DNA of 64,000 nucleotides, taken from Ambrosia x helenae. Lineage: Eukaryota; Streptophyta; Magnoliopsida; Asterales; Asteraceae. The notes under the pieces are model-generated. The model had not been told where the DNA came from, made no database searches, and saw nothing but the letters and a program-made list of their open reading frames with translations. Positions within the stretch are counted from its first letter, which is position 1. Every line of letters begins with the position of its first letter. Position numbers and translations under genes: made by a program. The stretch is taken from NCBI GenBank assembly GCA_030844895.1, contig CM061223.1, positions 30,308,561-30,372,560 on the forward strand, read 5' to 3'. Below are positions 1-11,637 of this stretch, in pieces.

Positions 1-94
1 GGGTTTTGGGCCGGGTTTGGGACAAGTATACCTAATCGGGTATGGGGTTGGGATTACCTAAACCCGTCCCAAACCCGACCCATTGTCATCCCTA
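1..94. mobile_element. Right end of a hAT-like MITE (cut by window edge)
   Basis: The stretch is dense in short GGGTTTGGG/AAACCCG words and ends in CATTGTCATCCCTA. Reversed, that reads TAGGGATGACAATG, the usual kind of hAT-type MITE terminus. The same TAGGGATGA start is seen in the complete element at 49069-49589. The left end lies outside the window, so the target duplication cannot be checked. It adjoins, and probably truncates, the Harbinger-type element to its right. Confidence 0.6.
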
Positions 95-343
95 CTAAAA
101 AACGGTGCACTTCGCTTTGATGGAACAGTATTTTCCATAAACCATATCTTGAGAACGAACGTTCTCACCCCTTCGTCGCCTAAAACGAGTGACCACCCCT
201 TTCCAAAAGGTTTTGGTTCGGTCGTATTCTCCTCCGATCTCGTGTTGGCAGATATAACATTCCACCAAACAAACTTCTTCCTCTAAACTCCTTGGTAGTG
301 TTACACGGTTCATTGAGGGAGGGATTGGATTAGGGTTTGCCAT
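95..343 (-). pseudogene. Myb/SANT-like protein fragment of a Harbinger-type element
   Basis: The minus-strand reading starts MANPNPIPPS and continues through the pattern EEEVCLVECYI, GGEYDRTKTFWKGVVTRF and then YGKYCSIKAK. Acidic residues, then an FW..V..RF core, then a W/Y..I segment form the trihelix/Myb-SANT-like pattern of the small protein that PIF/Harbinger elements encode beside the transposase. Only about 80 residues remain, and the reading runs straight into the neighbouring MITE at 94. The family is known to bind transposon DNA and escort the transposase to the nucleus; that role for this copy is inference. No intact gene is present. Confidence 0.5.
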
Positions 344-621
344 TTGTTAAGTGAATGATACAAAAAATTAACTTAAACATCTATATATACATGTAAAATT
401 TTATAAAAATCAAGCAAAATTTAATTACCATACTTAATTTCTGACCGTTAGCTAGCTGCCAACGGCCAACAACTTTTGACTTGCACCCGCTAGCTCACGC
501 GAGCTTCGTTGCTTGGGCTAGCTCGCGGGACCTTTCGCTGACCACCGTTTTGGGCCAGGCTATCCACCTGGATCACTTTGTGGCTCGCGGCAGGCTGCTC
601 ACGGGGCCACAATGGATAGTC
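95..621 (-). mobile_element. Truncated PIF/Harbinger-type element
   Basis: The right terminus reads, on the minus strand, GACTATCCATTGTGGCC and is followed by TTA on the plus strand, the 3-bp target expected for PIF/Harbinger. The element at 25222-26548 has the closely similar terminus GACTATGTGTTGTGGC and a TTA target. Both contain a Myb/SANT-like gene behind an AT-rich leader and a GC-rich segment with CGCGAGC words. The left terminus is missing here, most likely lost with the hAT-like insertion that ends at 94. Confidence 0.6.
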
Positions 622-798
622 TTATTGGCTGCTAGTTTGAATACTTGTAGGTTCTGAGTACTCCGGCCCCCCCACCAGTTTTGACTAAGTGTCTTGGTGT
701 TGAGTTCTCGCTTATCTAAACTACTTATTGAGCTACACATTGTAAGTGAGTTAACTCAAAGGTCTCGTGTTGTAAACCAACGGTTTTGGAACCAAAAA

Positions 799-860
799 TC
801 TATCTATATAATAATTGAGGTCACTTGGGTTGAATCAAGGCCTTAGAGAGTGTCTACTTG
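799..860 (+). mobile_element. Helitron 5' terminus (first copy)
   Basis: The sequence starts A|TCTATCTATATAATAATTG and continues with AGGT..CTTGGGTTGAAT.AAGG and GAGAGTGTC. A near-identical block is repeated at 5462. Helitrons begin with TC, insert between A and T, and plant families usually start with such TCTATA-rich words. No plus-strand 3' hairpin plus CTAG is seen before the second copy, so this element is either cut or shares the end at 9886. It lies 5' of the B3-like and RPA1-like remnants, which may be its cargo. Confidence 0.55.
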
Positions 861-1097
861 GATCCAAATTAGAAATGGGGCTCCATTACTTGTAGTATAA
901 AAAACCGTTTTTTTATTTTTGTTTTCTCCATTTACCATCAACTCCAATATACCTTAAGCATTCTTCCTCCTACCTTCCTCATTGTTCTTTTCCATTATGT
1001 TTTCAAGGTATCTTCTCAATTTCATCTTTGATTTATGTTATTACATCAACTCATCATCAATTATTTTTCGGATAAATGTTAAAAAATTTGTTTATAA

Positions 1098-1316
1098 GTT
1101 TTTTGTATTTATAATTCATAAATCAATCTCGGTATTTATATTACAAACTGGATAGATTTTGAATAATTAGTTTATTTCGAATCAGGTATACAAAAAAATT
1201 AGTTGATTTCGTTTTTTGTATTTATAATCCATAAATCAACATCGGTATTTATAAAAACAAAGTGGATAGATTTTGAAGAATTAATTGATTTCGATATCAT
1301 ATACAAAGATTTGTAT
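1098..1316. repeat. Diverged tandem duplication, about 113-bp unit
   Basis: Two copies starting near 1100 and 1213 share the order TTTGTATTTATAAT.CATAAATCAA, CGGTATTTAT and GGATAGATTTTGAA.AATTA, with a few substitutions and small gaps. Nothing else is recognised in 860-1450 apart from AT-rich sequence. Confidence 0.6.
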
Positions 1317-1470
1317 CTGTCCAATTTTCAATAATGAAATGAAAATCCGAAAAATGTCGTGATTGTGAATTTACATGTTTCAAGTTTAAAAAGTATCTGT
1401 CCAATTTTGTATGGGTTGATTTAACATATCCGTTTTTCATTTGGAGAACAGGATTCCATCAGAAGAAAGA

Positions 1471-1829
1471 AACTCGATTATGGCTTATCACAAGGGTGAC
1501 CAATTCTTTAAGGTGATTCATGATCCTTCCGCAAAAGTTTTGGTATGAATCTTATTTTCATCTAAATATGGCTTCTTCTATTTTTTGTTTTATATTAAAA
1601 TTTATTATTTCTTTTTTTAATGCTGTTTTTTACGCGTTCATCCAGACATTCCCATTATATCTATTTAGTATATGTAATTGTTTTCTTAAGGTTTACTGTC
1701 ATTGGATGGGATGATTTGCTTGAATTAGAAGATATTTCTGTTGATGACTATTGCGTCTTCAAATGGTGTTCAGACCAACAAAGGCTGTTTGTTACCAAGG
1801 TTAACACACAAGAAGTTATTGATTTATGA
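1471..1829 (+). pseudogene. B3-domain-like gene remnant
   Basis: A short open segment from 1480 reads MAYHKGDQFFKVIHDPSAKV, and a second from about 1691 reads FTVIGWDDLLELEDISVDDY, then CVFKWCSDQQRLFVTKVN and a stop near 1829. The order FFKVI, then W.D.L with acidic residues, then D.CVFKW and a final beta strand is the B3 DNA-binding fold used by plant transcription factors (REM/VRN1 type). An intron-like GTATG...TTAAG gap lies between the two segments, but joining there does not preserve the frame, so I regard it as decayed. The central part of a normal B3 domain of about 100 residues is missing. It may have travelled with the RPA1-like remnant downstream. Confidence 0.4.
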
Positions 1830-1914
1830 ATTTAAATTTCGTAACATTCAATGTATTTATTATTGATTTGCTTATAAAGATTTTCAATCAATTCGTTAAT
1901 TATACCATTTATTG

Positions 1915-2420
1915 TGTCAATTGACTTCCTTATATAACGAATTTGACTAACATTTACTTGTAACGAATTTGACTGTTAAATGTAGAATCACAAAATTTAC
2001 GTCCATTAACAATGAATGCCATAATCAAAATTAATGAATTCATTGAATTTGAATTGACTTTCTTATAACAAATTTGACTTCCTTGAAAAGTTAATTTTTC
2101 AATGAATTCGAAATATATACCATTGATTGTGTGAATTGACTTCCTTATATTTCGAATTTGACTTTGACTTCCTTATAACGAATTTGACTTTTAAATATAG
2201 ATATAATATTTATAGCATTGATTATAAATAATTGAATTTGACTTCCTTATAAAGATTTTGACTTCTTATAAATATGTATCTAAATTTATATGGTATATAT
2301 AAGGATATAAATATAAATATATAATTATACCATTGATTGTAAATTGATTAAATTTAATTTGAAGTTGACTGCCTTATAAATTTCTAATTTTACTTTGACT
2401 TGGTTATAAATTTCGAATTT
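1915..2420. repeat. Degenerate short tandem repeats (TTTGACTTCCTTATAA)
   Basis: The words AATTTGACT, TTGACTTCCTTATA and TTCGAATTTGACT recur more than ten times in imperfect order. There is no coding potential. The region 2420-2950 carries weaker copies of the adjoining 406-bp unit and is otherwise plain AT-rich DNA. Confidence 0.6.
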
Positions 2421-2950
2421 GGAATTTAATAGGAATTTTCGCATTAAACAACCGTTCCACTAATTACACTAGGTGTCACTCCATTAATTATATAAATTCC
2501 ATTTAGTGAATATAATTGAATATGAATCAAATGTATTTATTATTGATTTTGAGTTTGACTTTCATTAATTGCAGACGTTGTAATTCATAACATTCTTATA
2601 AATTCCATTAATTGCATAAAACAACCATTCAATTCAATATAAATTTAATGTGAATCAAACAGTATCGATAATTATGTTTGACCAATCGCATAAGGAAAAA
2701 TTCGAATGTGATGTACTAATTCTACTCATTAATTTAAGTTTTCGAATCTGACTTTGACTTACTTGTAAATTTTGAATTTTAAAACGAATATGAATTTTGC
2801 ATAAAACAACTATTCCATTAATTACACACGGTGTAATTTCATTAATTTCACAAATTCCATTAATTGAATATGAATCAAATGTATTTATTATTTATTTTGA
2901 ATTTGACTTCCATTAATTACACACGGTGTAAAATGAAACTTTCGTATAAA

Positions 2951-3756
2951 TTACATTAATTGTATAAAACAACCATTCAATTAAATATGAAATTAATATT
3001 AATCAAATTGTATCCATAATTATGTTTGACCAATCGCATACATAAACATCGTAATGTGATGGAATAGTTCTACTCCTTAATTTAAGTTTTCGATCAAATG
3101 TATGAAAAGTGGTTTCATAAATCATCTAAATCCGGTATAATACCATTTGAATTTTTCGGATCAAATGTACAAACAATTGGTTTCTGGCTATTATTCGGTT
3201 CAAATTTGGTAATCTAATGTTATGTTTCAATTTGAAAATGAAGTCAATCTAATTTTATGTAACGAATGTGATCTCCTAATTATACTCCATAATTTTGTCT
3301 GACCAATTGCATACTTAAACATGCGAATTTGAAGTCATAATTCTACTCCATATAAATTACATTAATTGTATAAAACAACCATTCAAATAAATATGAAATT
3401 AATACTAATCAAATTGTATCCATAATTATGTTTGACCAATGGCATACATAAACATCCGAATGTGATGGAATAGTTATACTCCTTAATTTAAGTTTTCGGA
3501 TCAAGTGTATGAAAAGTGGTTTCATAAATCATCTAAATCCGGTATAATACCATTTGAATTTTTCCGATCAAATGTACAAACAATTGGTTTCTGGCTATTA
3601 TTCGGATCAAATTCGGTAATCTAATGTTATGTTTCAATTTCAAAATGAAGTCAATCTAATTTTATGTAACGAATGTGATCTCCTAATTATACTCCATAAT
3701 TATGTCTGACCAATTTCGTACTTAAACATGCGAATTTGAAGTCCTAATTCTACTCC
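2951..3756. repeat. Two-copy tandem duplication, 406-bp unit
   Basis: TTACATTAATTGTATAAAAC begins a unit at 2951 and again at 3357. The two copies stay alignable to their ends, including ATCTAAATCCGGTATAATACC and CAATTGGTTTCTGGCTATTA, with scattered substitutions. Earlier partial copies occur at about 2620-2700 and 2810-2950. The stretch 3757-4186 holds only AT-rich sequence leading into the RPA1-like exon. Confidence 0.85.
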
Positions 3757-4186
3757 ATATTTGAAAGTAGTGCATCTATTTTGATAACTTTAAAAAACCA
3801 TTCATACAATTATGCTAATGCTAATTTCACTCCACCATTACATCCATTCCTTATCGATCGAATAGCTATAAAAACGTCAAATCACCATTCATACGATTAT
3901 GCTACCACACATTTCTTGCACTTTGATTAATCGCATACATATATTCTTAGGTGATTTACTCTTTCTCATATTTAGATACATAACCGTTATTTTTTCTATT
4001 TGTTATGTTTCAATACATTAGATAGATGTTTGGCATGCATTCTGTTCAATCAATCGCATGGATGTATGCTGCCATATATTCGAATGTATAGCTACCCCCT
4101 ATAACAAACATTATTCTTATGCTGTCTACAGTTTGTTTCGAAAGTACTAATTTGAATTTAACCTTTTTTAACAGTAAAAAAGATCA

Positions 4187-5410
4187 ATGGCTGCCGTAGA
4201 AGCAAACGAGTTTACAATGGTTAACCAAATTCATGTCAACCGAAACGATGTGGCTTTAAAGCTAAAGATTATTCGGGTTTGGCGTCAACCCGATCGTCGC
4301 AATCCTAATGATGTCTACTCAATTGAAATGATCCTATGTGACGAAAATGTAAATATCAACTACAAGTTTTTATTAAAGCCTTTTATTTGGATATTTCATT
4401 ATTAACTTTACACTATTTAATATTTTTCGACTACAAATTTGCTTATAGTCGTACATTAAAAACGTCAATTCTTTACGCACATAGTTATATTGTTTTTTTT
4501 ATAATTAACAGGGTGACAGGATTCAAGCGAATGTATTTAAGCGGTTGTTTTTTAGATTTGAGAGGTTTTTGTTGGAAAATGCTTCTCTTATTATAAGAAA
4601 TCTAGGAGTTGGGCTCAATTCTTCTAAGTACAAGTATGCTCCAAACCCAAACAAACTGTGCTTGAATATGAGCACTCAAGTTTCCGATTATGCTGGTTTC
4701 CAAGGGCCAGATTTTGGGTTCTCTTTTGTGCCCTATCAAAGAATTCTGGATAGGGAGGTTGATGAATATGTTACAATAGGTATATTTCATCAATATCTCC
4801 TTTTTTCATTACAACGAAACCATAATAATATTGTTTGGTTTGATGTTACATTAATGTTTCTTTTATATTTGATTTTAGATGTTATCGGACATGTTAACAA
4901 GTTCTTCAGCAATGATGATAAAGATAAAAAGGTTGTCGCTAATAAGAAGAGGTTAACAATGGAAATCCAAGATATCGAGTATGTATTGTTTTTATTTTTT
5001 TGCATTTTATACAAACTGCAAATAACGGTGGTATATAGTTTGTTTTTTATACTAAAATAATTTTAACTTTTTGAAGGGGTTTGAACATCTATGTAACATT
5101 GTGGGATAGTTATGCCATGGAGATGTCAAAATATGTTGCAACTCATCAAATGGAGAAAGAATTTATAATAATACTGTAGTTTGGCCGTTTGAAGTTTTAT
5201 AATGGCTGTTTACTGTTATTAAATATTTAGATTATATTTGTATTATAAATTATATTTATACTTCTATAGTTTCTTATTATTGTTATTTAGATTTTTTTTC
5301 TAATATTTTTTTTATATAGGAAAACCGTATGTTTCTAATTCTTTTGGAGATCGCGTTAGTCGACTGTTCATTAATGGGGATATTGAAGATATTAACCGGT
5401 ACAAAACAAG
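4187..5410 (+). pseudogene. RPA1-like (replication protein A 70-kDa, OB-fold) pseudogene, five exons
   Basis: Five exons can be read with usable splice sites: 4187-4348, 4512-4779, 4879-4978, 5077-5204 and 5320-5410. Reading phase is kept across every junction. The product starts MAAVEANEFTMVNQI and shows VALKLKIIRVWRQPD, GDRIQANVFKRLF, an FGFSFVPYQ segment, an LNIYVTLWDSYA strand and KPYVSNSFGDRVSRLFINGD. This is the first and second OB-fold region of plant RPA1-like single-strand DNA-binding proteins. A TAG at 5177-5179 sits where the family usually has Gln, and intron 4 would need a GC donor. The gene stops at an intron donor (5411), and a Helitron is inserted 50 bases later. RPA1-like genes are known accessory genes of plant Helitrons, and a Helitron 5' end lies upstream at 799. 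A decayed host paralogue is the alternative. Confidence 0.75.
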
Positions 5411-6753
5411 GTAGCCACTATTATGTTTTTCAATACGAATTACAATATCTTAAACGTGTAATCTATCTATATAATAATTGAGGTTAACTTGGGTTGAATG
5501 AAGGTTTTTGAGAGTGTCCACGTCACCCTCCAACTTAGTTATTTGGTAAAATGGAGCTCCGACTATACCCGACTTCTTTCAAACCCTAACATGCCTCAAA
5601 CACCAGCCTCAATTGTGTTCTTCTCTTTTCTCTTTACAACACTTACACCTTCAACAATCAAAGGCCCACACCCTGATCTAATCCTTCAACTATGTTCTTC
5701 TCTTTTCTATGTTCTTCCATCGCAAGGTAGCTTTTTGATTTGGCTGATGTTTTTGCTTAGGGTTTTAAATATGATTTTCTTGTCAATCGGCTATCTCTGT
5801 TTAATTTTGATAATATATTCTAATCGATTTTTGCTTTTACACATCAGTTTCTGACTCTTTTCTTTCATATACGTGAGTTTATGTGCATTTCAGGTAACGA
5901 TTCTTACATTGCGCCGCATCTATTATAATATCATGATTTCATCGATTTATTGTATACTCGATTTCGTCTTCAGGTAAATCGAATGAATATATATGATTTT
6001 CGTCATACAATCGTTGATGGCTTGGATTTTTACAGATCTGCGTTTCAGTTTAGGGTTTATATATATAGATGACTTCTCAATTTAGGCTTTCGGTTTTAGG
6101 GTTTCAATTTAAATACACATATGTTTCAGATCTGTTTTGCTAGATTGTTATGTTTTTAGATCTGTCATTATTTTAAGATTTATAGTTGTATTATCTATTA
6201 TTGATTATATATATACACACACACATACATATCGGGTCATCTTTTCAGCCCTTTTTTGGCTGGTTCAATGGATAAATGTTCAGACCTATTTATGATTTTC
6301 TTTCTATATATCCGTTGGAATTAGAGTTTGGTGTTTTAAAGATGTGTTTCCATGAATTCGTTATTGGATTATCCATTAATGTTTTCTGATGTTGTTTACG
6401 GTGTTTTAACCCGGGGTTGTCCGTTAATTTTTCTGATGTTGTTTATATATGTGCAATCCTTATTGGATTATAGTTAACTGTTGATTTTGACTGATGTTAT
6501 ACATAGATTTGTTGTTCGGTTTAGCATATTATTGATTTATATATACGTTGTTTGGTATATCATGAAGAATAAATGTTCATATTTGTTGAAAGCTTTTGGC
6601 CTTCAAACTAACATAGAATACTTGAATGAATAACAACCTTGAATGGATAGTGTTGTTCATTCACTTTCGTCTACATATGATTTTTAATGCTTTATTTTGA
6701 TTGTATAGTCCATGTTTTGTCACTTTGATTTTCAATATAGCGATTGTTATCAG

Positions 6754-7291
6754 AGTTGCAGGTCATAGGTTGCTCAATGTGGGTTTCAGAGTATTTCTTC
6801 TTGAAAGAAGTTGGGCTAAGGATGAAAGTACTCTAAAGGTTTTATCTGATTACCTATAGTCTACTAGCTACTATATATATATTGTTGTTTTGTGTAGTTT
6901 ATTGCTATTAAAGTAGCGTAGTTTTTATGCATATAGAGCTGTCAAAACAGCCCTGATTTCTATAATTAATTGTTGTCAAATTGGTTTGGTTTTATGCATA
7001 TATAACTGTCAAAACAATGCATACTTTTTGCAGTTATCTGCTAGCAAATTAGTGCAATTTTTAGGCATATAGAGCTGTCAAAAAGTGCAGTTTATTGCTG
7101 TCAATTTAGTGCAGTTGTTAATCATATAGAGCTCTTAACAATTGCAGATTTTTGCAGTTCATTGTAGTTTATTTCTTATGGGTATGGTTTCCATAGCTAA
7201 TAAACGATTCTCTTTCTCTAAATGTGTCTCAGGCTTCAATTGGTTCATCGATTGCTACAATCAACCTTTTCATGCTTCATAATCTGATAAG
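6754..7291 (+). pseudogene. Two possible captured exons of an unidentified gene
   Basis: Segment 6754-6838 is bounded by ATCAG and GTTTTATC, and segment 7233-7291 by GTCTCAG and GTATGG. Both are proper acceptor/donor contexts. Joined, they keep one open frame of 47 codons: VAGHRLLNVGFRVFLLERSW, then AKDESTLK, then ASIGSSIATINLFMLHNLIR. I do not recognise the family. Helitrons commonly pick up host exons, and the frame surviving the junction argues for a real origin. No start codon or further exons are found. Confidence 0.4.
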
Positions 7292-8111
7292 GTATGGTGT
7301 CTGTTTCCAGATTTTGACTCCATATTTGGTGAATTGTGATTGTGAATTATGTTTTTGTTAAAAAAGGAAGTTCTAGAGGGGCATAAAGATGTACATATTT
7401 TGAAGATGCTTAGGTTTTTATTAATCGTAACGTAATTAGATGTTTTAGATATGCATTCATATATGTGTTGTTATTTGTATTATGATATACTTTTACATAT
7501 TTTTGATTCATATTCGCTTATGTTTTTCGATTAGATGTTTTCATATATGTTTTTCGATTAGATGTTTTCATAAGTAAGTTTGTTCTCTTTATTATTGTCT
7601 GTGTATGACTTTGTGTTTCAGTTATATGAATATGCCTTTTGATGACATGTTTTATAAATATTTAAAACTATTTATATATAAAAAAATTGGTCGACAAAAC
7701 GTGTTACGGGTCAACCTGACAACCTGTAAAATTTTTACTCATTTTGAACCATTATCTAACCTTAGTTTGCCCTGTTTACCTAATATATAGTCCTTGGGAT
7801 GTGTCTCTTTTCGCTTTTTTTAACAGAAAGTCTTGATAATTTATTCAAGTTTGCGTGTATACACATGTATATAACATAGCAAATGGCATCCAAGGGGAAG
7901 TGGGAACTTTGAATTTTGTTGGTATGTGTCTAAAACTGTTCTAAATGGACATAAAAGTATATTTATACGTAGTGTAGAACCAACATCTGTTTCCATGATA
8001 AAACACACTTGAAGCTCTAACTTTGCTGCAAACATTATTCGACATGTGAAAAATCAGCTATCAATGAGCAAGAGTTGGAAGATTTTGATTGAAGTAATGA
8101 AAATGGACCAT

Positions 8112-8323
8112 TGGTTGAAGTTCGTTAAGCCCCAACTAAATGATAAGTGTTCTATGCTTAAGCTTAGTTATGATTATAATATAGATATTACCCTTACCCA
8201 AATGATGTAATGTGTGATATTGGTTGAAGTTCGTTAAGCCCCAACTAAATGATAAGTGTACTATGCTTAAGCTTAGTTATGATTAGAATATAGATATTAC
8301 CCAAATGATGTAATGTGTGATAT
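8112..8323. repeat. Tandem duplication, 109-bp unit
   Basis: GGTTGAAGTTCGTTAAGCCC starts at 8112 and again at 8221. The copies run to AATGATGTAATGTGTGATAT with three or so differences, including loss of CCCTTA in the second. The duplication is recent and inside the Helitron. Confidence 0.9.
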
Positions 8324-8946
8324 TGTGATAGTATGCTATGTAGTTTGCAGTTGTCAAATTAAACTTTACTTACTCAATATATCCATCATTTCGTTACATT
8401 AAACTGTTAGATGACATTTTGCATTTAACATCAAAAATCATACATATTGCATTATCAAACATTTAGAAACCGAAACAAATCGATAATACAATTCTTATTT
8501 TCCTACTTTTTTTCATTTTATTTTCGAGTGAACCGTGGGTCCCCACGGGACTCTAACCTAGTACTTTAATATTAAAATATTACCTTGAACAAAAGGTATC
8601 TTGTATGCAATTGCCAATTTGATTTGGATTGATTATCACTATGTAATTTTCAAAGCAAATTGTCTCTTCCACAAGGTACAAATTATTATTACCAACCGTT
8701 TGTAAACAATTATATCAATAAACCAAGCAAATTGATGAACAATTATATCAATTATAGTTCGGCTTGGTCGTTACCAATAATAATAATTACGAATTCTTTA
8801 ACAGGTCAGTAAACCAATCATATTGATAAAGAATCAAACTTCAAATTAGAAAAAAAAAAGTCATCTCTCGTAGAGTTCGTATTATCCAAACAAGTATGAG
8901 AATTCTACGCCAAATTTGATAACATACGAACGAAATTAAAGTCTTA

Positions 8947-9176
8947 GGGGCTGTTTGGTTGATTAAGTACCGAATCATGAATCATTAGAGGTTTGAATGG
9001 TTAAGAGGCTTTGAATGATTAAGTGCTAAATGGTTCAGCTATGCACAAAGTCTGAATGATTCAGCTCTTAACCATTCCATTCAGGCTTTTTTTATGTTGA
9101 AACAAATAGTCTAAATGCTGAACCATTCAGAGCTGAATGGTTCAGAGCCTCATTAAGAGGCTACCAAATAGGCCCT
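8947..9176. mobile_element. hAT-like MITE
   Basis: The ends GGGGCTGTTTGGTTG and CTACCAAATAGGCCC are imperfect inverted repeats of the common plant GGGCTGTTTGG type. The inside is rich in inverted copies of GAATGGTT/AACCATTC, giving a strong foldback. I could not find a clean 8-bp target duplication. The rest of 9180-9840 is AT-rich with no recognisable feature. Confidence 0.6.
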
Positions 9177-10108
9177 TGTCGTTTGACCATGCTCTTTAAG
9201 ACCACACCTTCATCATGCTCTTTAAGACCATCTCTTCATCTTTATCAAAATGGCAAGATCCACCCCTTATGTTTGCAAGTTGACAAAAAACTACCTTTCT
9301 ACATCATAGAAACGACCCCCATACTTTCCAATTTAACAAAATAGATCTCATTACTTTTAACTTCTTTTTGACCCTCAAACTTTTAATATGTAACCCATTC
9401 TATCCTTAATCTTCTCTATAATGTCAAAAGTAACCATTTACCTTTGCAAATTTCAGTTTGACTCAAGTTTCTAAAGTTTCGAGCTTATCGTCAAACTAAT
9501 TTCTTACGCTTTTATTTTTTAAGGTTGTGTCGGCATATTTCGAGTTAATTTTTGCTTGAAAATGAGTTGAGTCAAATATAATACATTTTGATTCGACGAT
9601 TAAATTTGGGTTGGTCTACATTTTGACATAAAGAGCCGTTAATAGTAACCTATACATAATCGCGCTGCATAATTGGTGTAAATTCGAGTTCGTCTACATT
9701 TCGACATAAATTTGGTATATTTTTTTGTACAATTTTAGTTTGTCTATGTTTCGATGTAAATTTGGTGTTCATTTTCATGCTTTATTTTGTACGTTTCATA
9801 TGTATGACTTGATTCACATACTATACGTTAGTCTACGTTTTAACCCTGTCGCGTGTCGCCGCAACGCACGATGGTTAAAAAACTAGTTATAACTTTAAGT
9901 TGAAGGTTAAATCTTGAGAAGCGGGAAAAGATAGAATGTTAAAGAACTATTTTTTTAACAACCACGTCTGTATATAAATATAGATCCTAACAAAACACTA
10001 GAAAAGGGAATAAAGAATCCGAAATTACACTAATCATCATATCAAAATTAATCCACTTCTCACATACAAGGGATATAAATTTTAGACCTATGTTTTAACT
10101 AGGGTTGG

Positions 10109-10535
10109 CATAACACGTTAGAAATGACACGATAAGATATGATGACATGAGATACTAGACATGAACACGACACGATAACTTATCATGTCAGTTTTCCAAA
10201 CACGAACACCGCCTATTTAGAAACAGGTCAACACGAAACAACTTGTTAAGAAACCTGTGTGAGGACACGATAAATATCACTTATTTAGGAACTTGTTTAG
10301 TAAACCGAAATTGCCAAATGGTCTTAACTAATACATAATCCTTAACATTAATCCTAGCAAATTCAAAACAAAATCCATAAAAGTCAAATCTTAACATCCA
10401 TTACAAATATAAACAAGTTACTAGCAGATTAACAGGTCTTTGAACCTGTTTAGACATGAAATTTATCGTGTCGTAAATGTGTTGGCTTGTTTAAGACACC
10501 AAACATGTTAAACCCAAATACGAAACCTATTAAGA
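10109..10535. mobile_element. Possible degraded hAT-like element with ACACGA words
   Basis: The segment begins TAGGGTTGGCATAACACG and is filled with ACACGA/TCGTGT and ACAAGTT/AACTTGT words in both orientations. This resembles the complete hAT-like elements further right. A matching right terminus is not seen, probably because the LINE fragment adjoins it. 9887-10108 shows no feature. Confidence 0.35.
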
Positions 10536-10540
10536 AAGTG

Positions 10541-10745
10541 TCATGTTAATAAGTTTGTGTCTAAAACTTCCAGCATTAGTTTTAACCATATACAGGAATT
10601 CTCTTTGATTTTCTTAACCATCTTCTCAATCTGGATCGACTTCCCATTGAACTCGTCATTTCTGTTAATCCAAATTCTCCAAACCATAGCCAAAGTGATT
10701 GCATTCACAACCTTCTTCCACGTCTTTGAGCTCGGTTGACCATTA
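10541..10745 (-). pseudogene. L1-type LINE fragment (end of ORF2)
   Basis: The minus-strand reading includes WKKVVNAITLAMVWRIW followed by INRND.FNGKS, then KMVKKIKENSCIWLKL. This is the extreme C-terminal pattern of plant L1 ORF2, after the reverse transcriptase zinc-binding domain: hydrophobic helix, IW..RN...F, K..I..IK..S..W. Only about 60 residues remain and no poly-A tail is visible. The neighbouring CACTA element starts at 10850. Confidence 0.65.
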
Positions 10746-10869
10746 TCACATAGAGAAGGGCGAAGCATAGTGGAGGCCCATGGGTGCCCCACCCCCATTG
10801 TTTTTTGGCGCAGTGGTGGAATTTTACGATTTTCGTATGTAACTTTTGCCACTACTAAAAAATTGGGCT

Positions 10870-11402
10870 TTTATCACCACATTTTCGGTCACATAACGGT
10901 AGCAATTGCTCTGTAGCCACCATTTTGCAACTGAAAATGCGGTAGCAAAAACACCCGTGTCTGTTGCCCTAATGCCACCAAATAGCTACCACCTTTGTAT
11001 TTTGCTACCATATTTTTGTCATAAAAAATGGTTAAAATTATTGCTACCACTCCTACAATGTTTTAGGAAGGTCTTTTGCTACCGTTTTGATACCATTTAT
11101 CCACCGATATTGCCACCATTTAGACACCATTTTTATTGAAAATTTACACATTTTTTTGTAACCGTTTTGGTACCATTTAGTCTGCAACTATTTAGTCACC
11201 GCGTTCATTGAGAATTTACTACCATTTAGCCACCACTTTCATTGAAAATTTGCTACCATTTAACCACCAGTTTCATTGAAATCCGCTACCATTTAGTCAC
11301 CACGTTCATTGAAAATTTGCAACCAATTAGCTACCACTTTCATTGAAAAGTTGCTACCATTTAGCCACCACTTTCATTGAAAATTTGCTACCATTTAGCT
11401 TT
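10870..11402. repeat. Left subterminal repeat array of the CACTA element
   Basis: GCTACCATTTAGCCACC and close variants (GTTTTGATACCATTT, GCAACCAATTAGC) recur at roughly 30-60-base steps, most densely at 11220-11402, where each is followed by ACTTTCATTGAAAATTT. The mirrored right side (about 13270-13690) has GCTACCATTTTCTA and TAGCAACTTTTAGTGAC. Repeated subterminal motifs are what CACTA transposases bind. Confidence 0.75.
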
Positions 11403-11637
11403 GCTACAGGTTTCTTTTTCTGCTTTATTAATTCAATTACATTTCAAGAAAACTATATTATATAAAATAATCAAATAATATAAAATCTCAAATTATATAA
11501 AACAAATTTATTACAATTTTTCCAATTTTAAAATCATATAAAAGACTTTAATAGAAACACCAACTAAAACATCAAATAACTGAAATTATCCATGAAAAAC
11601 ATCAAAACATTCATGTCTAAGTGTTTATAGCCTATTT

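Larger units (their letters stand above)
5462..9886 (+). mobile_element. Non-autonomous Helitron, 4.4 kb
   Basis: The 5' end is A|TCTATCTATATAATAATTG at 5462, matching the copy at 799. The 3' end is an imperfect GC-rich hairpin (GCGTGTCGCCGCAACGCAC, from 9851) followed by GGTTAAAAAACTAG and host T at 9887. TC start, CTAG end, A/T target and no target duplication are the Helitron rules. No Rep/helicase coding is visible. The interior is intronic in look and contains a spliceable exon pair (6754-7291), a 109-bp tandem duplication and a hAT-like MITE. It splits the intron after exon 5 of the RPA1-like pseudogene and is therefore younger than it. Confidence 0.7.

Noticed and set aside
10906..11139. 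77-residue reading in the CACTA left end
   Set aside because: It consists of translated subterminal repeats (GCTACCATTT).
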